A stretch of 64,000 bases of DNA from Solobacterium moorei (GTDB lineage: Bacteria > Bacillota_I > Bacilli_A > Erysipelotrichales > Erysipelotrichaceae). Within the stretch, counting starts at the first letter, position 1. Each line of letters starts with the position of its first letter. Both the position numbers and the translations under genes were made by a program. Positions 33,047 through 42,727 of this stretch are shown piece by piece. The stretch spans positions 1,798,001 to 1,862,000 of the forward strand of contig NZ_AP028934.1 in NCBI RefSeq assembly GCF_036323475.1, in the 5' to 3' direction. The notes under the pieces are model-generated. The model made no database searches. It saw only the letters and a program-made list of their open reading frames with translations, and was not told the origin of the DNA.

Positions 33047-35548
33047 TCACTCTTTGATATATACTTCTCTAGGTTTACTACCTTGTGCTGGACCAATGAT
33101 GCCATGTTCTTCGAGGGCATCAATCATTCTTGCGGCACGGTTATAACCGATGCCGAAGCGTCTTTGTAGTAAGGATGTAGAAGCTTTTTGTGCTTCAATG
33201 ACATACTCTTTAATCTCCTTGAAGAGTGGATCATCGCTGATTTCCGTCACAATACCACCTTCTCCTGATTCAATTCCATCTAACTGTACGAAGGAATCAT
33301 CATAGACTGGAGATGCTTCTGAGGATACAAAGCTTGTAATTCTTTGTACTTCATCATCTGTCACAAATACACCCTGTACACGCGTTGAACCTGTTTGTCC
33401 AATTGGCATGTAAAGCATGTCACCATAACCAAGTAATCGTTCTGCACCTACGTGATCTAAGATTGTACGTGAGTCCATACCACTGGATACCGCAAATGCA
33501 ATACGGCTTGGGATGTTTGCCTTAATAATACCTGTAATAACATCAACGGATGGTCTTTGTGTTGCGACGATTAAGTGAATACCTGCAGCACGAGCTAACT
33601 GTGTAATACGTTGAATGGATTGTTCAACTTCTTTACCAGCGACTGCCATTAAGTCTGCTAACTCATCGATAATAACAACAATATATGGAATCTTCTTGGG
33701 TGCTGGAGACCCATCTGGATTTGGTCTACCACCCTGTTGTTCGACCATGTTGTTGTAAACTTCAATGTTTCTTACACCTGCTGCTGCAAACATGTTATAA
33801 CGTTCATCCATGATACGTACAATGACCTTCAGGGCATTGCTTGCCTTGTTTGGATCATTGATAACTGGTCCAATCAAGTGTGGAATATTACGATATGGTG
33901 TAAATTCTACCTTCTTTGGATCAATAAGCAACATCTTTACTGCATCTGGTTTTGTACGTAGTAATAGTGAACAGATAATAGAGTTCATACATACCGATTT
34001 ACCTGAACCTGTCGCTCCGGCAATCAACATGTGTGGCATCTTATCTAAACGACATGTTACGGTACGTCCTAATAAGTCTTTACCAAGGAAGAACAGTAAT
34101 GGTTGTGATTTATCGCTACCTACATCGTTGATAATCTCGCGCATCTTAACTGGTGTACTCTTCACGTTTGGTATTTCAATACCTACCGCATTGCGGCCTG
34201 GAATTGGTGCTTCAATACGTATGTCTCTAGCAGCTAGTTGCATCTTTATGTTATCTGTTAAGCCAAGGATCTTGGATACCTTAACATTAACATCTGGACG
34301 AATTTCAAACTGCGTAACAGATGGCCCAATGTGTGTATTTAATAACTGTGCTTCGATATCGAAGTTATGGAGAATCTGTAGTAATAATTGTGATTTCTCT
34401 CTTGCGGCGACTTCATTTTCTGGGTTACTACCCTTTGGCGGAAGTGGATCTAAGAGTGAAATCTTTGGTAATTGGTATGGACGTGTACGTTTCCTTGGCT
34501 TTGGAGCTTTAGATGGCGGATAGATATTGCTTTCTTGATCAGGATGTTCTTCCACAACTGTTTCATATTCTTCTGTTGCGGATAGGTCTTCCTCTTCTGT
34601 ATCTACTGTCATTGGTGTAAAACGTGATGACTCCGTTTGACGTAAAACTGTATCTTGCATTAACGTTGTCTTCTCTTCCATGCGAGCATGGTCATCGCTT
34701 AGATCATCCACATCAATGAATACCGAATCCTTTTGCGAGATTGTCTCACCTGGAAGTACGATGATTGGTACTTCTTGGGTTGGATCATCTGGATGAATAC
34801 GATTAATAACTCTAGCTGTTCTTGGTTGTTCTTCTTGCACAACTGGTAAACTTTCTGTCTTACCATCTGCCTTGATATTCTGAAACAGTGAACCAGTTTT
34901 CTCTTTTCCTTTATCAATCATCTTCCAAAGGTTTGCCGGTTCTTTTGGCTCCTCTGGTTCTTCCTTCCGCTTACTTTCTTCTACTTCTGGCATTTTAAAG
35001 AATGCGATGATAGAACGGAATGCCCTCTTATAGACTTCCATATCTACAAGTAATAACATCGCTATCATAAAGAGTACGATGATGACTAACACTGTACCAA
35101 TACGATTAAACATCATCGAAGAAATCGCATATAAGAAGATACCGTAGATTCCTCCACTGAATTTTAGAGTTGAATCTGGCATAAAGTAATCTACAGTATG
35201 ATTGATATAGTCATACAAGGCATCCATACCTGTTACATTTGGTACTGCAACATATGCCTCTAAGAGTAATAGTGCAGAGATTAACAGGATAATTGGTATC
35301 CAACTAATTTCTTCTTCACCCTGTTTTCTTCTGATGATATTGATTAGTAGAACAATGATTACCATGGCTATCACTAACCAGTAAAGGTTACCTGCTAGGT
35401 AACCCAATAAGTTATAGATAAATAGCCCAACAATGCCGGCTTTAGTAAAGCCTAAAATAACAAAAGCAAAGAGGATCACAATCGTGATCACTCTAAAAAT
35501 GAGCTGGTTTTGTTCTGCTTGTTGTTGTGCTTTTGTCTTTCTTGCCAC
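33047..35548 (-). CDS. ftsK: DNA translocase FtsK/SpoIIIE
   Basis: This 833-residue translocase pumps DNA through the division septum. The N-terminal 180 residues hold four to five membrane helices. An acidic/proline linker follows (about 190-370). The motor has Walker A GATGSGKSVCMNS near 497 and Walker B VVIIDELADLM near 610. The C-terminal gamma winged helix (ASTSLLQRRFGIGYNRAARMID near 790) reads polar DNA motifs. Length is typical for Bacillota. The downstream terminator shows it ends its own transcript. Whether it serves division (FtsK/SftA) or sporulation (SpoIIIE) cannot be told here. Confidence 0.95.
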   Translation of the reverse strand: MARKTKAQQQAEQNQLIFRVITIVILFAFVILGFTKAGIVGLFIYNLLGYLAGNLYWLVIAMVIIVLLINIIRRKQGEEEISWIPIILLISALLLLEAYVAVPNVTGMDALYDYINHTVDYFMPDSTLKFSGGIYGIFLYAISSMMFNRIGTVLVIIVLFMIAMLLLVDMEVYKRAFRSIIAFFKMPEVEESKRKEEPEEPKEPANLWKMIDKGKEKTGSLFQNIKADGKTESLPVVQEEQPRTARVINRIHPDDPTQEVPIIVLPGETISQKDSVFIDVDDLSDDHARMEEKTTLMQDTVLRQTESSRFTPMTVDTEEEDLSATEEYETVVEEHPDQESNIYPPSKAPKPRKRTRPYQLPKISLLDPLPPKGSNPENEVAAREKSQLLLQILHNFDIEAQLLNTHIGPSVTQFEIRPDVNVKVSKILGLTDNIKMQLAARDIRIEAPIPGRNAVGIEIPNVKSTPVKMREIINDVGSDKSQPLLFFLGKDLLGRTVTCRLDKMPHMLIAGATGSGKSVCMNSIICSLLLRTKPDAVKMLLIDPKKVEFTPYRNIPHLIGPVINDPNKASNALKVIVRIMDERYNMFAAAGVRNIEVYNNMVEQQGGRPNPDGSPAPKKIPYIVVIIDELADLMAVAGKEVEQSIQRITQLARAAGIHLIVATQRPSVDVITGIIKANIPSRIAFAVSSGMDSRTILDHVGAERLLGYGDMLYMPIGQTGSTRVQGVFVTDDEVQRITSFVSSEASPVYDDSFVQLDGIESGEGGIVTEISDDPLFKEIKEYVIEAQKASTSLLQRRFGIGYNRAARMIDALEEHGIIGPAQGSKPREVYIKE

Positions 35549-35559
35549 GTATTCCCTCG

Positions 35560-37227
35560 CTAATCCTTTGTGTTAATTTCGATAATCGCTGGAAGTATCA
35601 TAGGTCGTTTGCCTGTTTCTTTCAAGACATAACGACTAATCTTCTCACGCGCTTCGCTACGGCAAGACATATTGTCATAGCGCTTTTCTTTGACCGCATC
35701 ATTAATAGTCTTCTCCATGATGTTGCCAACTTCTTTAATAATGTACTCTGCATCCTTAAGGTAGATTACACCACGACTTTGTACATCTGGCCCACCGATG
35801 ATTTCCTTTGTGACGTGATTCATCACGACACCAATAATAATTGTACCATCTGTGCTTAGGATTTCTCTATCCTTTAAGACCATACCGCTAGCATCTAAGC
35901 TATCGTTACCATCTACCATGACATCATCTACATCAACCTTGTCAAATGACTTCACCATCACACCATCGTTTAATACAGCCACTTGACCATTATCCATAAC
36001 GATAATCTTATCTGCGTTATATCCCATGTTTAATGCGATATTCGCATTGGCAATGAGTTGACGATATTCACCCTTGACTGGTACATAGTACTTTGGCTTC
36101 ATCAAGTAGATCATCATCTTAAGATCTTCAATACTTGCATGCATGCTATAAGCACGACGTGAGTCAATCATGAGTACACGACCTGCTTCTTTGTAGAGGT
36201 CATCTTCCATGGATGCCTCTTCTCTTTCCGTACCAGGTACTGCAGGAGAAGCAATAATTACTGTATCCGTTGGACGTAACTCAATTCTGTCATTTTCTTT
36301 TGTTGCCATCTTATGAATCTTACGGAAAATGGACTTACCAGTACCTGAAACAATCACCAAGATATTTTCCATGTCATTGCTGAAAGCAGATGGTGCCACC
36401 TCTAATCCTGCTGGAATATGATAGTATCCAAGCTTTGCCATATCTGCCATTAAACTCTTTAGTTCTTCATCGAAGATGACAACCTTACGGTTAAACTTCG
36501 TCGCTAATTCGATAATTTCAATGACACGATATAGGTTTTGATTAAATACAGTAATAAACATACGATTCTTCGTATCTTCAAAATACTGTTCAATTTGTTC
36601 TGTGATGCGATGGTGGGGGCTACTGTTGCCAGTACGGGTAGAACCTACTGATTCACTTAATAAAGCAAGTACCCCTTCACTACCTAAATCGGTAATGTTA
36701 GTAATATCAAATTTGAACGCTGCATTCTTTGTATCGTAGTCAACGATAAACTCTGATGAATATACAACATATCCATCTTCTGTCTTAATTGCGACACCAA
36801 AGCCGTCTGCGATAGACTGCATTGTACCAAAGGTACGAATCTCAGTACTGCCAATCTTAAACTTCGCATTACGACGAATGCGATGTAAGTTTAATTCTTT
36901 AATACCTGCCTTCTTTAGTTTACGCTCTAGCATCATCGCTGTTAATGGTGCTGTATACACCGGAATATCCGGAATTTCTCTTAATAGGTTTGGTAGTGCT
37001 GCCATGACATCTTCATGACCATGGGTAATAAAGATTGCTTTAATGCGTGATTGATTTTCACGTAAATAGCGGAAGTCAGGAATGATCATTTCAATTCCTA
37101 ACTGATCACCATCCGGATATTTCAATCCGCATTCCATGACAAATATATCTTCGTTGTTTTCAACGACATACATGTTTTTGCCGTCTTCATCAAGGCCGCC
37201 GAGTGCAAATATGCGTATCTTACTCAT
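35560..37227 (-). CDS. RNase J-like protein lacking metal ligands (RNase J2 type)
   Basis: The 555-residue protein has the RNase J order: beta-lactamase domain, beta-CASP and C-terminal domain. Key catalytic residues are changed. The HxHxDH motif reads HGHEDV near residue 69, the NHS motif reads MQS near 125, TGD reads SSE, the SGHA loop is missing, and PVHGEYR reads PVKGEYR near 384. RNase J normally uses these to bind two zinc ions for 5'-exo and endonuclease activity. Bacillus RNase J2 has similar but milder losses and works as a partner of J1. This one is likely inactive and structural. It lies 11 bases upstream of ftsK; no J1 is in the window. Confidence 0.85.
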   Translation of the reverse strand: MSKIRIFALGGLDEDGKNMYVVENNEDIFVMECGLKYPDGDQLGIEMIIPDFRYLRENQSRIKAIFITHGHEDVMAALPNLLREIPDIPVYTAPLTAMMLERKLKKAGIKELNLHRIRRNAKFKIGSTEIRTFGTMQSIADGFGVAIKTEDGYVVYSSEFIVDYDTKNAAFKFDITNITDLGSEGVLALLSESVGSTRTGNSSPHHRITEQIEQYFEDTKNRMFITVFNQNLYRVIEIIELATKFNRKVVIFDEELKSLMADMAKLGYYHIPAGLEVAPSAFSNDMENILVIVSGTGKSIFRKIHKMATKENDRIELRPTDTVIIASPAVPGTEREEASMEDDLYKEAGRVLMIDSRRAYSMHASIEDLKMMIYLMKPKYYVPVKGEYRQLIANANIALNMGYNADKIIVMDNGQVAVLNDGVMVKSFDKVDVDDVMVDGNDSLDASGMVLKDREILSTDGTIIIGVVMNHVTKEIIGGPDVQSRGVIYLKDAEYIIKEVGNIMEKTINDAVKEKRYDNMSCRSEAREKISRYVLKETGKRPMILPAIIEINTKD

Positions 37228-37288
37228 AAATTATACCCTCCAGTAATACTTTTAATTCAAGTTTATTATAGAACAAACACTGGCGATT

Positions 37289-38722
37289 TTACAGAGCTTT
37301 ACCCTCAAGATAGTAGCTATGTGTTGCGGTAATTTCGACATTTACGATTTGATTGATACAATCTTTTTCACTTGTGAAGTTTACAAGTTTATTATCTTTG
37401 CTATATCCGCTATAGACTTCGCTATTTCTCTTGGATGTGCCAATACATAAAACACTGACTGTTTCTCCTAAGAAGCGACGGTTATTTTCTTCCGCTATCT
37501 CAGTCAGTAAGTCGTTGAGTCTTGCTAGTCTTTCCTTCTTTACTTCGAGCGGAATATTATCTTCCATATTTGCTGCCGGTGTGCCTGCTCTTGGGGAATA
37601 GATAAATGCATATGCCATATCAAATCGACAATAACGCACAAGATCTAATGTAGCTTCAAATTCTTCATCGGTTTCATTTGGGAAACCGACAATCAAGTCT
37701 GTTGTAAATGCAATATGTGGTACTTTCTTCTTCAAATTATCGTATAACTGCTTGTATCTTTCGACTGTATATCCACGGGCCATACGACGTAATACTTCAT
37801 CTGATCCTGATTGAACAGGTAGATGTAAGAATGGCATAATGTTTGGATAATCACGCATCGCATCGATGGTTGTTTCGCTGTAATCTCTTGGATGACTTGT
37901 GTAGAAACTAATACGTTCAATACCTGTTTTAGCAACTGCTACAAGCAGTTGTGTAAAGCCATCTTCCATCTTTAAGTCTTTGCCATAGGCATTGACATTT
38001 TGTCCAAGTAAAACAACTTCTTTACGTCCACTGGCTTTGAGTTCTTCGACTTCTCTTAGGATATCTTCCTTGCGGCGTGAGCGCTCTCTACCACGTGTAT
38101 AAGGGACGATACAATACGTACAGAACTTATCACAGCCATACATGATATTCACAAAGCCCTTGGAGTCCATTGAACGTTTTACCGGTACATCTTCGACGAC
38201 ATCTCCTTCTTGGGAGAATACTTCCACCTTACGCTGGTTACTTTCAATCACCTCTGCTAAAAGATTTGGCATACGGTGAATGTTATGAGTACCAAAGATT
38301 AAATCTACATGTGGTGATACAGATAGAATATGTTTAACAGTCTCTTCTTCTTGGGCCATACAACCACAGATACAGAATACCGTCGTTGGACGCTGTTCCT
38401 TTAGGTAACGTAATTTATTCACATCGGATAATACACGGTCTTCTGCCGCTTTGCGGATAGCACAGGTATTGAAGAATAATACATCCGCATCATCTGGAAC
38501 GTTGGTACTTGTATAGCCCATCATTTCCATCATGCCTGCGAGTGCTTCTCCATCACGTACATTAGCTTGACAGCCATAGGTATGTATAAAGTACTTCTTG
38601 CCATAACCTAGATTTACGATATCATCGCTAATCTTAAAGTTACTAAAAGTACTCTCTGTATTTTTCTTTGTTCGTTTTCTTTCTTCCGCATGAACCGGAA
38701 GGATAAAATCTTCTCTTTTCAT
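37289..38722 (-). CDS. miaB: tRNA-2-methylthio-N6-dimethylallyladenosine synthase
   Basis: MiaB is a radical-SAM enzyme that thiomethylates i6A37 in tRNAs. The 477 residues show the UPF0004 domain with three Cys (TYGCQANVRD, NTCAIRKAAEDR, CICGCMAQEE), the radical-SAM CDKFCTYCIVPYTRGRE near residue 197 and a C-terminal TRAM domain. All six cluster cysteines are present. It is preceded by a terminator after nanE and is probably transcribed alone or with the RNase J-like gene, which follows after 61 bases. Confidence 0.96.
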   Translation of the reverse strand: MKREDFILPVHAEERKRTKKNTESTFSNFKISDDIVNLGYGKKYFIHTYGCQANVRDGEALAGMMEMMGYTSTNVPDDADVLFFNTCAIRKAAEDRVLSDVNKLRYLKEQRPTTVFCICGCMAQEEETVKHILSVSPHVDLIFGTHNIHRMPNLLAEVIESNQRKVEVFSQEGDVVEDVPVKRSMDSKGFVNIMYGCDKFCTYCIVPYTRGRERSRRKEDILREVEELKASGRKEVVLLGQNVNAYGKDLKMEDGFTQLLVAVAKTGIERISFYTSHPRDYSETTIDAMRDYPNIMPFLHLPVQSGSDEVLRRMARGYTVERYKQLYDNLKKKVPHIAFTTDLIVGFPNETDEEFEATLDLVRYCRFDMAYAFIYSPRAGTPAANMEDNIPLEVKKERLARLNDLLTEIAEENNRRFLGETVSVLCIGTSKRNSEVYSGYSKDNKLVNFTSEKDCINQIVNVEITATHSYYLEGKAL

Positions 38723-38772
38723 CTTTAACCTCTATCGGTACTATTATACAGAATACTGACCTCTTATGCACA

Positions 38773-38799
38773 AGAAAAGGACCGCAATTAGCGGTCCTT
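38773..38799 (-). terminator. Terminator after nanE
   Basis: Stem AAGGACCGC/GCGGTCCTT (38777-38799) with U tract on the minus strand; it overlaps the nanE stop codon and ends the PTS operon. Confidence 0.85.
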
Positions 38800-39486
38800 G
38801 TTGATTTCTTTGATAAATCTTGACGCAATTTCAAGTGGACGTGTAATTGCTCCACCAACCACTACCGCAAAGGCTCCAAGTTCTAGCATTTTGCGGGCTT
38901 GTGATGGTTCATGGATTCTACCTTCCGCAATACAACGACAGTCTAATTCTTTGACGATCCTAGATACCAAATCAAAGTTTGGACCTTCTGTCTTTTCATC
39001 GCCAACATAACCATTCAGTGTTGTACCAACAAAGTCAAAGCCAATTTCTACTGCAGCTTTCGCTTCTTCAAAGTTTGAGATATCTGCCATGAGTAGTTGA
39101 TTTGGATATGCTTGTTTAATTTGATGGAATAATTCTTCGCGCTTGACGTTATTTGGATGGATGCGATCTGTGTAGTCTAAGGCAATAATCTCTGTGCCTG
39201 TTTGTACAAGTGTACTCACCTCTTCAAATGTAGGGGTTATATAAATTGGTGAGTCCAAATAATCTTGCTTGATAATTCCAATCGTTGGAAGTTTTACTTT
39301 TGCACGAATTTCGTTAATATCTCGTACTGAGTTACAACGGATTCCACTCGCACCTGCTAGCTCTGCTGCATATGCCATTAATGGCATAATTCCACCCGCT
39401 TCTGTATAGAGCGGCTCTCCTGGCAGTGCTTGACAAGAGATGACAAGTTTACCCTTTAAGGCAGCGATAACTTCTTGATTATTCAT
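38788..39486 (-). CDS. nanE: N-acetylmannosamine-6-phosphate 2-epimerase
   Basis: NanE converts ManNAc-6-phosphate to GlcNAc-6-phosphate in sialic acid/amino sugar use. The 232-residue TIM barrel shows KLVISCQALPGEPLY at the start, IIALDYTDR near 117 and CRCIAEGRIHEP near 180, with the catalytic Lys/Glu region intact. It overlaps the end of the EIICB gene by eight bases, so it is translated from the PTS operon. nanA and nanK are not in the window. Confidence 0.93.
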   Translation of the reverse strand: MNNQEVIAALKGKLVISCQALPGEPLYTEAGGIMPLMAYAAELAGASGIRCNSVRDINEIRAKVKLPTIGIIKQDYLDSPIYITPTFEEVSTLVQTGTEIIALDYTDRIHPNNVKREELFHQIKQAYPNQLLMADISNFEEAKAAVEIGFDFVGTTLNGYVGDEKTEGPNFDLVSRIVKELDCRCIAEGRIHEPSQARKMLELGAFAVVVGGAITRPLEIASRFIKEINKDR

Positions 39487-40978
39487 CGATACCTAAGATT
39501 TCTACGATGTTGTTCTTGTAGAGGATAGCCTTCGCACCATAGATAGCTTGGATTCCTCCACCAACTTCAAGAACGTCTGTAGCACCTAACTTCTTCAGTG
39601 CATCCTTATCAACCTTCTTAACGTCCTTCACACTTACGCGTAAGCGTGTAATGCATGCGTCAACGTCTTCAATATTTTCTTTACCACCTAAAGCAGCGAT
39701 AATCTTATGACTATCTTCCTTGAGTGTAGACTTTGTCTCTACCACTGGCTCAGCATCATCACTTTCTTCGCCACGACCAGGAGTCATAACATTGAACTTT
39801 GTAATGTACCATCTAAAGAATGTGTAGTATAGACATGCCCATACTAAACCAAATGGAATTTCTAAAATCCAGTTTGTCTTTGCGTTTCCTTGTAGGATAC
39901 CAAAGAGTGTAAAGTCAATCACACCACCAGAGAATGTATTACCGATAGAGATATTGAGAATATCTGCGATAAAGAAACTTACGCCATCAAAGAATGAGTG
40001 AATGACATAAAGAATTGGGTTTACGAACAAGAACATGAATTCGATTGGTTCTGTAATACCTGTGATAAAGGATGTTAAGGCAACACTTAAGAATAAGCCC
40101 TTGTACTTGCCTCTTCTTTCCTTCGGTACACAGTGGTACATCGCAAGACATGCGGCTGGTAAGCCGAACATCATTGTTGAGAAACGACCAGCGAAGAAAC
40201 GTGTTCCTTCTGTGTATAGACCTACATGATTTGGATCTGCTAACTGTGCAAAGAAGATCTTCTGTGCACCTGCTACAGCGACACCTGCAACAGTTTCAAC
40301 ACCACCAAGCTCTGTGTACCAGAACATTGGATAAATCATGTGATGTAAACCAACAGCTCCACATAGGCGCATTAAGAATCCATAGAAGAATGTTCCAACC
40401 GGACCTGCCTGTGCAATGAATGCACCTGTAGATACTAATAACTGTTGGAATGGTGGCCATACCAAGAAGAACACTGCACCAATGAAGATACTTGCAAATG
40501 AAGTAACGATTGGTACGAAACGTGAACCGCCAAAGAATCCAAGTACCTGTGGAAGTTCGATATTTTGATATTTGTTGTGTAATGTTACAGCAACTAAACC
40601 AACAACGATTGCACCAACAACACCGGTGTCAATGGCAGCACCATCTGGATTAAAAATACCTAATAAAGAAGTGATTGTAGCGTTCATTACTAAGAAACCA
40701 ACAACACCCGCTAAGGCAGCAGTTCCCTTGTCACGCTTTGCAAGTCCAATACATAGACCTACGCACAATAACATTGCTAGATTTGCGAAAACAACTGTTC
40801 CCGCAGCACTCATAATTGTGAAGACACCCTGTAATACTGGATTATTTAATACAGGATAAGTCGCCACTGTTGTAGGGTTAGATAAAGCACCACCAATACC
40901 TAACAATAAACCAGCAGCTGGTAAAATTGCGATAGGTAACATAAATGCTTTACCAATCTTTTGAAGCATCTTAAACAT
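39479..40978 (-). CDS. PTS permease, EIICB of the glucose/GlcNAc family
   Basis: The 499-residue fusion joins a membrane EIIC domain of about ten helices (residues 10-390, with LRLCGAVGLHHMIYP-like region and GRFSTMMFGLPAACL) to an EIIB domain whose phosphorylated Cys is in DACITRLRVSVKD near 450. The start at 40978 has AAGGAGG six bases upstream; the longer frame to 41002 lacks one. EIIA, the antiterminator and nanE are in the same operon, suggesting an amino sugar such as GlcNAc or ManNAc as substrate; this is inference from neighbours. Glucose or maltose is possible. Confidence 0.9.
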   Translation of the reverse strand: MFKMLQKIGKAFMLPIAILPAAGLLLGIGGALSNPTTVATYPVLNNPVLQGVFTIMSAAGTVVFANLAMLLCVGLCIGLAKRDKGTAALAGVVGFLVMNATITSLLGIFNPDGAAIDTGVVGAIVVGLVAVTLHNKYQNIELPQVLGFFGGSRFVPIVTSFASIFIGAVFFLVWPPFQQLLVSTGAFIAQAGPVGTFFYGFLMRLCGAVGLHHMIYPMFWYTELGGVETVAGVAVAGAQKIFFAQLADPNHVGLYTEGTRFFAGRFSTMMFGLPAACLAMYHCVPKERRGKYKGLFLSVALTSFITGITEPIEFMFLFVNPILYVIHSFFDGVSFFIADILNISIGNTFSGGVIDFTLFGILQGNAKTNWILEIPFGLVWACLYYTFFRWYITKFNVMTPGRGEESDDAEPVVETKSTLKEDSHKIIAALGGKENIEDVDACITRLRVSVKDVKKVDKDALKKLGATDVLEVGGGIQAIYGAKAILYKNNIVEILGIDE

Positions 40979-41035
40979 AAATATCCTCCTTATATTCCAC
41001 ATGTGTAATACCCCTTACTACACATGTACGAACCA

Positions 41036-41872
41036 TTATTTGCGATACATTACAATATTCTGTAAATGTATTGTTAGATAGCATCTTTCTCCTTCGCCGA
41101 TATTGATGCCATATGTATTTTCAATGTGATCTCCTATCATGCATGCAATCTGATACGACTTACGATACTTATCATGAACAAGATCACCAATTAAGTTGTT
41201 AATTTCAACTCCATCTAATGAGCGTTTGATGGCAAACTTCAAGTGTGTTATCAAACGCTGCTTCGCCACTTCATAATCGTTGAGATTGATTTGCATTTCT
41301 CTTTCGATGATTGTGATTGTCTCTGTTAATATCTGTGCAATCATCGTAGAAAGACTGGCACTTTCACCCTGTAAGGCAGCGTGAATATGCATGCATATAA
41401 ACCCAATCTCGCTATTATCCAAGTGAATACCCAAACACTCGTTAATCTTCGCTAGCACTTCCTTTGCAAATTGAAATTCCTTTGGATATAAGAATTGAAT
41501 TTCATCCGTGAATACATTTTTGACTGTAATCTTTTCACGGTAACGCTTTACACTAAACTGAATATGATCGAGTAATGCCAGGTGGATACGCTTATCGTAT
41601 GCACCAAAGCTATTTGTCATCTCACTGATCACTTCTTCTGTAACTTCTACTACTTCATCATCTGTGTTATGAACTAACTCTTCATAGCGTCTACGATCTT
41701 TTAAATCAACAAGCTCGTATACGTTTTGAATCTGTTTACTAGGAACAATATCATTTTCTTTCTTTTGGAAACCGATACCTTTTCCAAAGACAATATACTC
41801 TCTAGAATCTTCATCGCCACGACATACAACGACGTTGTGATTTAGTATTTTTGCAATATTATATGTTTTCAC
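41036..41872 (-). CDS. BglG/LicT-family transcription antiterminator
   Basis: The 278-residue protein has the N-terminal RNA-binding CAT domain (about 1-58: KILNHNVVVCRGDEDSREYIVFGKGIGFQKK) and two PTS regulation domains whose His residues are phosphorylated (HLALLDHIQFSVKR; EIGFICMHIHAA; LITHLKFAIKR; ERCYLTIHLQNI). It binds the RAT hairpin upstream of the EIIA gene to allow transcription when sugar is present. Its start overlaps the EIIA stop by 14 bases. Confidence 0.93.
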   Translation of the reverse strand: MKTYNIAKILNHNVVVCRGDEDSREYIVFGKGIGFQKKENDIVPSKQIQNVYELVDLKDRRRYEELVHNTDDEVVEVTEEVISEMTNSFGAYDKRIHLALLDHIQFSVKRYREKITVKNVFTDEIQFLYPKEFQFAKEVLAKINECLGIHLDNSEIGFICMHIHAALQGESASLSTMIAQILTETITIIEREMQINLNDYEVAKQRLITHLKFAIKRSLDGVEINNLIGDLVHDKYRKSYQIACMIGDHIENTYGINIGEGERCYLTIHLQNIVMYRK

Positions 41873-42323
41873 AATATGCTATCTCTTCCTTTACTTTTAG
41901 GTTACCTGCTTGTTTGATGCGTACATCCTTATGATTTGTGACGATCACAAGAACATCTGTTTGATAGCCTGCTTGTTTTAGTATAGCTAAATCACAGTTT
42001 ACAAGTAAGTCTCCAGCTTTAACGCTGTCCCCTTCTTGTACGCATACATTAAAGCCTGCCCCTTTTAACTGTACAGTATCGATACCAATATGCAAAATAT
42101 ATTCAATATTGTTTCTATCTGTGATACCAATCGCATGTTTGGTTGGAAATACCATTGTGACCTTACCATCGACTGGAGAGTGAATATCTCCATTTATCGG
42201 TACAACCGCAAAGCCCTTTCCCATTAGTTCTTTAGAAAATACTTCATCCTTTACTTCACTTAATGGTTTGAATGTACCATCACATGGTGAATAAATCATT
42301 GATTTTTTATGAAATAAGAACAT
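41859..42323 (-). CDS. PTS EIIA component, glucose type
   Basis: The 154-residue EIIA domain carries the active-site His in YILHIGIDTVQLKG near residue 84 and the upstream INGDIHSPVDGKV region. It relays phosphate from HPr to the EIIB domain encoded three genes down. Usually this domain is fused to EIICB; here it is separate and is the first gene of the operon, directly after the RAT/terminator switch. Confidence 0.93.
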   Translation of the reverse strand: MFLFHKKSMIYSPCDGTFKPLSEVKDEVFSKELMGKGFAVVPINGDIHSPVDGKVTMVFPTKHAIGITDRNNIEYILHIGIDTVQLKGAGFNVCVQEGDSVKAGDLLVNCDLAILKQAGYQTDVLVIVTNHKDVRIKQAGNLKVKEEIAYCENI

Positions 42324-42337
42324 AAGAACCTCCCACG

Positions 42338-42399
42338 AAAAAAGCCCATCAGAAAAAATGTTTTTCCAATGAGCTAATGCCTGCTTTCCAGTAACACGC
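42338..42399 (-). promoter_or_regulatory. RAT antiterminator site and terminator of the PTS operon
   Basis: On the minus strand GTTACTGGAAAGCAGGCA (within 42378-42396) matches the ribonucleic antiterminator consensus of the LicT/SacY/GlcT family. It overlaps the 5' arm of a strong terminator (stem AGCTCATTGGAAAAAC with its complement, U tract at 42338-42343). The two folds exclude each other, so the antiterminator protein encoded downstream decides. Confidence 0.88.
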
Positions 42400-42412
42400 T
42401 TTTGTTATACAT

Positions 42413-42440
42413 ATCATAGCAAAGCAGAACAACTTGTCAA
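42413..42440 (-). promoter_or_regulatory. Promoter of the PTS operon
   Basis: TTGACA (42435-42440) and TATGAT (42413-42418) with a 16-bp spacer, minus strand, just upstream of the RAT site. Confidence 0.8.
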
Positions 42441-42453
42441 TCACCTATAGATA

Positions 42454-42484
42454 TAAAAAAATCGGTGGGCACCGATTTTTTTAT
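42454..42484 (-). terminator. Terminator after the ferredoxin gene
   Basis: Perfect stem AATCGGTG/CACCGATT (about 42460-42477) with U tracts on both strands. Confidence 0.85.
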
Positions 42485-42486
42485 AT

Positions 42487-42666
42487 CTAGTTCTTTTCTG
42501 TGATAGCTGAAACTGGGCAAACTGGAATGCATGAGAAGCATGAAATACATGTGTCTTCATCGCATCCGGACTTTCCATTTTCATCTAAAGCGAGTGCTGC
42601 AACTGGGCAAACTCCTACGCAAGCACCACAACCGATACAAGTATCCTTATCAACTGTAACTGGCAT
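42487..42666 (-). CDS. Small 2[4Fe-4S] ferredoxin
   Basis: This 59-residue protein has two classic cluster motifs, CIGCGACVGVCP and CISCFSCIPVCP, each with four cysteines in C-x2-C-x2/3-C-x3-C-P spacing. It carries electrons at low potential in the cytoplasm, as in clostridial-type metabolism. AAAGGAGG lies nine bases before the ATG. It is followed by its own terminator, and its neighbours give no hint of a dedicated partner. It supports an anaerobic lifestyle. Confidence 0.95.
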   Translation of the reverse strand: MPVTVDKDTCIGCGACVGVCPVAALALDENGKSGCDEDTCISCFSCIPVCPVSAITEKN

Positions 42667-42727
42667 TATTCGAGTCCTCCTTTATGAACATCTAAAGTAT
42701 AGCACCCCACTATTTTGTTAGTAAATG

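Noticed and set aside
33810-34523. Long plus-strand frame of 237 codons inside ftsK
   Set aside because: It is antisense to the conserved ATPase domain of ftsK and has no start signals or recognisable motif.
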